In this document: piece after piece, positions 59,114 through 64,000 of the stretch | Layout of the letters: the number at the start of each line of letters is the position of its first letter | Position numbering within the stretch: the stretch's first letter is position 1 | Assembly (NCBI RefSeq): GCF_001499855.1 | Contig: NZ_LQIK01000009.1 | Location: 1 to 64,000 of the forward strand | Direction of reading: 5' to 3' | Length of the DNA stretch: 64,000 bases | Source: Mycobacterium sp. GA-0227b | GTDB lineage: Bacteria > Actinomycetota > Actinomycetes > Mycobacteriales > Mycobacteriaceae | Position numbers and translations under genes: made by a program | Notes under the pieces: model-generated | Told to the model about the DNA's origin: nothing | Seen by the model: only the letters and a program-made list of their open reading frames with translations | Databases searched by the model: none

Positions 59114-59518
59114 ATGAACCCGCCGGAGGTGCAGCTACCGGGTCACCTGATCCGCGTGGGGTGCGATGTGGTGGCCCTCGAAGAGATCGAGAATTCGTTG
59201 TCCTCGTTCGGAGACCGGTTTCTGGCCAAGATCTACACCGCTGCCGAGGTCGCCACTTGTGCCGGTTCGAACCGGCTGGCCCGCCTTGCCGCCCGGTTCG
59301 CCGCCAAGGAGGCCGCCATGAAGGCATTCGCACGGCCGGACGCCGCGCTTTCGCCGCTCGAAATGGAGGTCGTCCTTTCGGGCGATCTGCCGACGTTGCG
59401 GCTCAGCGGTTCGGCCGCCCAGCTGGCCGTGGCGCAGCGGTGGCTACAGGTCTCGATGTCGATCACCCATGCAGACTGTCACGCGGCAGCCGTGGTGGTA
59501 GCGGTCTGCGCCGAGTAG
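59114..59518 (+). CDS. AcpS-type 4'-phosphopantetheinyl transferase
   Basis: A 134-residue holo-ACP synthase. Motifs are IRVGCDVVALEEIENSL (Asp for Mg) and FLAKIYTAAEVATC, then RFAAKEAAMKAFA, where Glu and Lys are the catalytic pair. The final SITHADCHAAAVVVA strand is typical. It is separate from the housekeeping AcpS expected near fatty acid synthase and probably serves the carrier encoded just upstream. Confidence 0.88.
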   Translation: MNPPEVQLPGHLIRVGCDVVALEEIENSLSSFGDRFLAKIYTAAEVATCAGSNRLARLAARFAAKEAAMKAFARPDAALSPLEMEVVLSGDLPTLRLSGSAAQLAVAQRWLQVSMSITHADCHAAAVVVAVCAE

Positions 59519-59584
59519 CAGCGGTGCCCGGGCAATGGTCGTACCGTGTATCGAGAGCGACTCGCAAATGCCGACGTCTGATAG

Positions 59585-61348
59585 ATGTGCGCCAAGATGC
59601 AAAGTTTGGACCAATCCGGGGTCTCTTCGGGGGATGACCGGGTGAACGCGGGCATGACGGGGTTATCCGGTGTGCCGACGTGGTTCGGACCCGAGGAGTC
59701 GCGGCTTTTCGGTGTTTTACACGTCCCGGCCGGCGGGGTTGCGCGGGCGGGCGTGGTCATCTGTCCACCGCTCGGTCGTCAGCACCTGGATACCTACACC
59801 GGACTGAAGCTGCTGGCGCAACGATTGTGCGAAACGGGATTTGCAGTGTTGCGCTTCGATTACCCGGGCACCGGGGACTCGATGGGCGCCCAATGTCGGG
59901 ACAGTGCCGTGGATGACTACGTGGACGGCATTCGGACGGCAGTGCGGTATCTGCAGGCTTGCGGCGCGCAGAGTGTGTCGCTGGTCGGCCTGCGGGTCGG
60001 TGCGTTGCTCGCCGCGACAGCGGCGCCCTCGATAACGAGTCTCGGCGGCCTGGTCATGTGGGACCCCGTCACCAATGGTCGCCGATACCTGCGCGAACAA
60101 CAGGCGCTCTATCGGGTGACCGTCGGCGGCGAGGAGGGTTCCGAATTACCGCCCGAGCCGGGCGCGGTCCCGCTTCTCGGTATCACCCTCTCCTCCACAG
60201 CTGCCACCGCCCTCGGCGGACTGAAGATGCCGGCGGATGTCGGATCGACTTCGGTGCTTGTGTTGAGCCGGCCGGAACACACTGGTGACCGCTTGCTCGC
60301 CGACCTGCCCGCATCGGGCGACTGCATGGTCCAGCAAATTGCCGGGCAACCCGAGTTCGTGGAACCACCCAGCATTGTGGTCAGGATTCCGGTGGAAACC
60401 CTGGCGATGATCGAGAAATGGCTCGACGCGACGCTGACATCGGAGACGTTCGCATTCGAGCCGGAGTTCGCCGGTATTGCCGTGGCGGACGAGTTGCCCG
60501 ACGGCCGCAAGATCATCGAGTCGATCACCGAACTCGGCCCTAACCGGCTGTTCGCCATCCGGACCGCGTTCAGTGACGCTACTGAGGGTGGGCCGACGGT
60601 GTTATGCCACAACACCGCGTGTGAACATCGGGTCGGCTCGGGGCGAATCTGGCCGGACACGGCCCGGGAACTGGCTGCGCTGGGCGTGAGCGTGGTCCGC
60701 TACGACCGTCGGGGGGTAGGCGACACCGGTGTCGCAACCGGCGAGTTCCCATGGATGCATTCACCAGATGCCCAGGCTGATGTGACCGATGCGATTGCGG
60801 CCCTGGCAGTGCCGGAAGACCGTCTGGTGATGGCCGGAATCTGTTCGGGTGCTTGGAATTGCGCGTATGGGGCGTTGCAGAGCGGCGCCAAACTGGTGGT
60901 TCTGCTGAACATTCTGCTGTATTCGTTGCGGCGCGCCGACGGCGGATCGGAGCGGATCGCGCAGGTGACTGACGCTGTTGTCGGCGATCACGACCCCCAG
61001 GAGCGGCGGCTATGGGGAATGGTCAAGCAGGGACTGCGAAATTGGCTGCCATATCAGGGTTGGTTGCTCCTCGGTCGCCTTGGTTACACCCAGGCTCCGG
61101 AGGTGCTGCTCAAGGCGCTCGGCAAGAGCGGAGTGCCGACTGAGTTGGTTTTGTCACCATCGGATTTCGAGTGGTACGTAGAGCATCGCGGCCTGATCGG
61201 GGCCAAGCGGCTGGCACGTCGTGGTTGGGCGCCGAAGCTGACTTTGCCGCCCGCCGGTGATCATGCGGTGCTACACCGCGGATTGCAGAACTTCATGCGT
61301 GAGTATCTGCTCGCCGCGGCGCGCCGCGAATTCGCCGACCAGCTCTGA
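59585..61348 (+). CDS. Tandem alpha/beta-hydrolase protein
   Basis: A 587-residue protein made of two alpha/beta-hydrolase folds. The first (~30-300) begins VVICPPLGRQHLDTYTG, with FDYPGTGDSMG and a nucleophile elbow that reads VGLRVGALLA, lacking the usual Ser. The second (~330-580) has YDRRGVGDTGVATGEFPW and the elbow MAGICSGAWNCAYG, with Cys in the nucleophile place, and a late His in PAGDHAVLHRG. Both look like the hydrolases associated with exosortase/EPS loci. Possibly a thioesterase or acyltransferase acting on the carrier-bound group. It is 66 bp behind the transferase gene. Confidence 0.8.
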   Translation: MCAKMQSLDQSGVSSGDDRVNAGMTGLSGVPTWFGPEESRLFGVLHVPAGGVARAGVVICPPLGRQHLDTYTGLKLLAQRLCETGFAVLRFDYPGTGDSMGAQCRDSAVDDYVDGIRTAVRYLQACGAQSVSLVGLRVGALLAATAAPSITSLGGLVMWDPVTNGRRYLREQQALYRVTVGGEEGSELPPEPGAVPLLGITLSSTAATALGGLKMPADVGSTSVLVLSRPEHTGDRLLADLPASGDCMVQQIAGQPEFVEPPSIVVRIPVETLAMIEKWLDATLTSETFAFEPEFAGIAVADELPDGRKIIESITELGPNRLFAIRTAFSDATEGGPTVLCHNTACEHRVGSGRIWPDTARELAALGVSVVRYDRRGVGDTGVATGEFPWMHSPDAQADVTDAIAALAVPEDRLVMAGICSGAWNCAYGALQSGAKLVVLLNILLYSLRRADGGSERIAQVTDAVVGDHDPQERRLWGMVKQGLRNWLPYQGWLLLGRLGYTQAPEVLLKALGKSGVPTELVLSPSDFEWYVEHRGLIGAKRLARRGWAPKLTLPPAGDHAVLHRGLQNFMREYLLAAARREFADQL

Positions 61349-61364
61349 AGCGCGGGAGCCGATA

Positions 61365-62573
61365 TCAGACCGTTGCGAACAGAGAACGCAGCGCGGCAGT
61401 GGTTGCGGTGATGTCGAATTCCTGCTCGACCAGGTCGCGTCCCGTGCGGGCGTAGTCGTCGAGTGCGGGGCCCGACGATATCAATTGTTCCAGCGTGTCG
61501 CGCAGGCTCTGCGCGTCGGCCGGGATGGCCAGGAGGCCGGTCTTCTCGGGTATGACCAATTCCGGGACGCCCGAGAGACTTGTTGACACGGTCGGTATTC
61601 CGCTCGCCAGCGCCTCCATGAGGGCGACCGGCAGACCCTCCATCTGGCCGTCGGCGGCTACGATGCTCGGCAGTACGAACAGATCGGCCTCGGCCAATGC
61701 CTGCTTGACCGTTGTCTCGGACTGCCCGCCATGGAATCTGACCCGTGATCCGAGCCCGAGTTCGGTTGCCAGCTTGTGCAATTCGTCGTTCAGCGGTCCG
61801 TTGCCGATGAGGTCCAGTTCGGTCCGGTCCAGGCCGGGTCCGCCCAGCGACAACGCCCGCAGCAGCACTTCGTGTCCCTTGTACTCCTGCAGCGAGGCCA
61901 CACATAGCGCCCGGATCGGACCGCTGTCCGGGATCCTCCTGGGACGGAACGGATATGCCGCCGAGTCGATTCCACAGTGGATGACGTGCACCGGTGTCGA
62001 GGTATAGCGCTCCAGCAGTCGACGGTTGTACTCCGACACCGTGACGATGAAATCGGCACCGTCGAGTTTGCGGCCCAGCATCGACTGATCGACGTAGAGG
62101 TCGTGCGCATGCACGGTGACGCTGTAGGTGACACCGGCCAACCGCGAGCAGATCCATGCGGCGAGGGCGGGATATGTGGCGTAGTGGGCGTGGATGTGCC
62201 GGGTGGGACTCGAGGAGTGCAGATCGCGGGCGTGCGCGGTGGCGATCGGCACCGTGATCAGGGCACGGATCAGCAGCCCTGGCCGCGCGGCGTAACCGCG
62301 CACCACCGTGGCCAGAATCGACAGCGTGGCCAGCGGGTGCCGCACCAGCGCCCACCCCAATCCGGCCACACAGGCACCGACACCGGGCCGTACCAACTTG
62401 TCCATCCACCGCCTGGCGATGTCGTGGACCTGTGGGTCCGGCGATGGAAACAGCGACCGCAGTCCAATTTCACGTCCGTCGGTGGTAGACAGCGCATCGA
62501 GTTCCCGGACGATGAAGGTCTCCGAGATAACCGGGAACCGGGATACCAGATAGTCGATCTGTTTGCCGCTCAA
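61365..62573 (-). CDS. Glycosyltransferase family 4, exopolysaccharide type
   Basis: A 402-residue GT-B glycosyltransferase. The N-terminal YLVSRFPVISETFIVREL motif is characteristic of EPS (exosortase-associated/colanic) glycosyltransferases. HIHAHYATYPALAAW follows, and the C-terminal donor site is EGLPVALMEALASGIPTVST. The likely TTG start at 62573 overlaps the stop of the upstream glycosyltransferase (TTGA), meaning coupled translation. A longer form to 62624 is possible. Confidence 0.85.
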   Translation of the reverse strand: MSGKQIDYLVSRFPVISETFIVRELDALSTTDGREIGLRSLFPSPDPQVHDIARRWMDKLVRPGVGACVAGLGWALVRHPLATLSILATVVRGYAARPGLLIRALITVPIATAHARDLHSSSPTRHIHAHYATYPALAAWICSRLAGVTYSVTVHAHDLYVDQSMLGRKLDGADFIVTVSEYNRRLLERYTSTPVHVIHCGIDSAAYPFRPRRIPDSGPIRALCVASLQEYKGHEVLLRALSLGGPGLDRTELDLIGNGPLNDELHKLATELGLGSRVRFHGGQSETTVKQALAEADLFVLPSIVAADGQMEGLPVALMEALASGIPTVSTSLSGVPELVIPEKTGLLAIPADAQSLRDTLEQLISSGPALDDYARTGRDLVEQEFDITATTAALRSLFATV

Positions 62574-63712
62574 CGTCCACGCTCGATCAGTTCTCGGTAG
62601 AGGCCCTGCAGCCGGTGGGCCCACGAGGTGGCCGAGAACTCGGCGCGGGCGCGCTCAATAGCCGGCTTTCCCAGCGACTTTCGCAGCCCTGGGTCGTCCA
62701 GCAACCGCGTCACGGTGGCGGCCAGTGCGGCCGGATCGTCGGGTTCGAACAGCAGCCCCGTGGAGCCGTCGACGATGATGTCCGGAATGCCGCCGATCCG
62801 CGATGCAGCGATGGCCTTGCCCGATGCCGACGCCTCGATCAGCACCGTGGGCAGATTCTCACCGTAGGTCGACGGCAGCAGTACGACGTCGGCAGCCCGG
62901 TAGACCTGCGGCATGTCCGAGCGAACGCCGGCGAAGATCACAGAGTCGGTAACGCCTACTTCGCCGACCAGCCTCCGGAGTTCGGCTTCGTCTGGGCCGC
63001 CACCGACCAGAGACAGGATGGCGTCCGGATGCGTCTGCAATATCTGCGGCCACGCCGCGATCGCCACCGGGATGCCCTTGAAATCGCGGAAGGCGGCCGG
63101 TAGCACGACCAAAGGTCCAGGGCCACCGCCGAGTTCGCGGCGGACCGTCGGATCCGGTTCGCCGGGGTGGAAATTGCTGACATCGATTCCGTTGTGCAGC
63201 ACATCCCAGTTGGCCGGGATCCGGCCTCGGCGATGCACCTGGGCCCACGACACCCGGCTCGCCTCAGAGACGAACAGCACCCGATCACCCCGGGTCGCCG
63301 CTTCGGTCGCGATCTGCTCGCGCCAATGCTCGCGCCCGGGCCAACGCTCCGTCACATGGTGGAACGTGCAGACCACCGGGCGGCCGGTCAGCTTCGCCGC
63401 CGGTACCGCGAACGTTGCCGACATCTCCAAGTGAGTGTGCACCAGATCGTAACCACCACTGCGAATCTCGCGGGCCAATCGGAAAACGCCGGTGACGTCG
63501 AGAAGTCGGCGGATTCCGAGTGAGCGGGGATGCACGCCGGCTTCAGACAGTATCTTCATGGTCTTCTCGGAATTGACCGATGCGTCGTCCAGGCCGACGA
63601 AGTCCATCTGGACATCGGTGTTGCGCATGGCGAGGGCCATCGGTGCCAGCAGGGTTTCGGCACCGCCCATACGGAACCCGTCGATGAGGGTCATCACCCG
63701 AATCGGCGTCAT
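62570..63712 (-). CDS. Glycosyltransferase family 4
   Basis: A 380-residue GT-B glycosyltransferase: IDGFRMGGAETLL at the N-terminus, HTHLEMSATFAVPAAKLTGRPVVCTFHH, and the donor motif ENLPTVLIEASASGKAIAAS. It probably adds a sugar to the lipid-linked glycan. The ATG at 63712 overlaps the stop of the preceding gene by 4 bp (ATGA) and its own stop overlaps the next, so three genes here read as one transcript. Confidence 0.88.
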   Translation of the reverse strand: MTPIRVMTLIDGFRMGGAETLLAPMALAMRNTDVQMDFVGLDDASVNSEKTMKILSEAGVHPRSLGIRRLLDVTGVFRLAREIRSGGYDLVHTHLEMSATFAVPAAKLTGRPVVCTFHHVTERWPGREHWREQIATEAATRGDRVLFVSEASRVSWAQVHRRGRIPANWDVLHNGIDVSNFHPGEPDPTVRRELGGGPGPLVVLPAAFRDFKGIPVAIAAWPQILQTHPDAILSLVGGGPDEAELRRLVGEVGVTDSVIFAGVRSDMPQVYRAADVVLLPSTYGENLPTVLIEASASGKAIAASRIGGIPDIIVDGSTGLLFEPDDPAALAATVTRLLDDPGLRKSLGKPAIERARAEFSATSWAHRLQGLYRELIERGR

Positions 63713-64000
63713 TTGAGAACCCGCAGCTTGTTCCACGGGATCTTCGTCATCCCGTCATAGTCCCATTGAATACCGGCCGCACTGTAGGTTCGCCCGACGG
63801 TTCCGGGGGCGGCTGTGTTGTCCCGTTCGAAGCTGATGCTCAGTGGTGCTCCGCTGACATCGACGATGTAGGCGCCGTACTTCTGGAGAGCCTCGGCCAC
63901 TGTGTGTTGCGCCGGGGAAAGTCCCAGGCTGTTGATGTCCACGCTGGGGTCCAGTTGTATGCGCGCCCCTTCGGGAATGCAGTCGGGGCTGGTCGATTGG
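63709..64000 (-). CDS. Partial protein, C-terminal 97 residues, unrecognised
   Basis: Only the C-terminal part lies in the window, and the frame stays open to base 64000. Visible: TSPDCIPEGARIQLDPSVDI, QHTVAEALQKYGAYIVDVSG, then IQWDYDGMTKIPWNKLRVLK. This tail type is found at the end of large secreted actinobacterial proteins; its function is not established. It is the first seen gene of the glycosyltransferase operon and overlaps the next by 4 bp. Confidence 0.75.
   Translation of the reverse strand, partial: QSTSPDCIPEGARIQLDPSVDINSLGLSPAQHTVAEALQKYGAYIVDVSGAPLSISFERDNTAAPGTVGRTYSAAGIQWDYDGMTKIPWNKLRVLK

Noticed and set aside
56140..64000. Complete exosortase/PEP-CTERM-like system
   Set aside because: EPS-type glycosyltransferases and hydrolase are present, but no exosortase or sorting-signal protein is in the window; it could only lie beyond base 64000.

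Overview
The window is chromosomal DNA of a fast-growing mycobacterium (Mycolicibacterium type). It is GC-rich and very densely coded, with no gene-free stretch over 300 bases. Many genes start with GTG, neighbouring genes often overlap by 4 bases (ATGA/GTGA) and convergent genes overlap at their stops. Mycobacterial markers include LpqH, LucA, a cutinase-like protein, LigC/PolD ligases and polymerase, MurT-GatD and a PknH-like kinase. From memory, much of the backbone follows the order of M. tuberculosis Rv3761c to Rv3710 in inverted orientation, broken by accessory blocks. All assignments come from reading the sequence; no database search was run.

Layout. 0-11 kb: small metabolic genes, then the glycine-betaine-type ABC transporter proXVWZ, tyrA, the tadA pair and tRNA-Ser(CGA). 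11-15 kb: a signalling block of a response regulator fused to a PP2C phosphatase, a CHASE3 histidine kinase, a single-domain response regulator and, facing them, an RsbW-type kinase. 15-20 kb: small secreted proteins, two LpqH-type lipoproteins, and tgt and gluQ (tRNA queuosine) around a CoA-transferase. 20-28 kb: an MHS transporter, two LigC-type DNA ligases, a LigD-polymerase-like PolD, and a DUF222/HNH gene with an SOS box. 28-37 kb: cell-surface and secreted genes (cutinase-like, Ser/Thr kinase, HET-C-like protein, Pro-rich wall protein, PepA-like protease). 37-54 kb: conserved core with lucA, tRNA-Ser(GGA), SRP RNA, aspC, dnaX, a fatty-acid methyltransferase and oxidase pair, ami1, ybaB, recR, murT-gatD, a dnaQ-like gene and leuA with a leader-peptide attenuator. 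56-64 kb: a surface-glycan cluster that includes its own carrier protein, amino acid:carrier-protein ligase and phosphopantetheinyl transferase.

Most interesting points. (1) The glycan cluster pairs a seryl-tRNA-synthetase-like ligase with an acyl carrier protein, a holo-ACP synthase and glycosyltransferases, suggesting that an aminoacyl group carried on a protein is used in building or decorating a glycan. (2) Two paralogous AbiEi/DUF559 nuclease-like genes, at 39.5 and 48.2 kb, are each bracketed by a pair of related palindromes, and each pair has its own sequence. This is the architecture of a gene-plus-palindrome unit. (3) The gene for leuA is preceded by a leaderless mini-ORF with three Leu codons in a row and a perfect hairpin.
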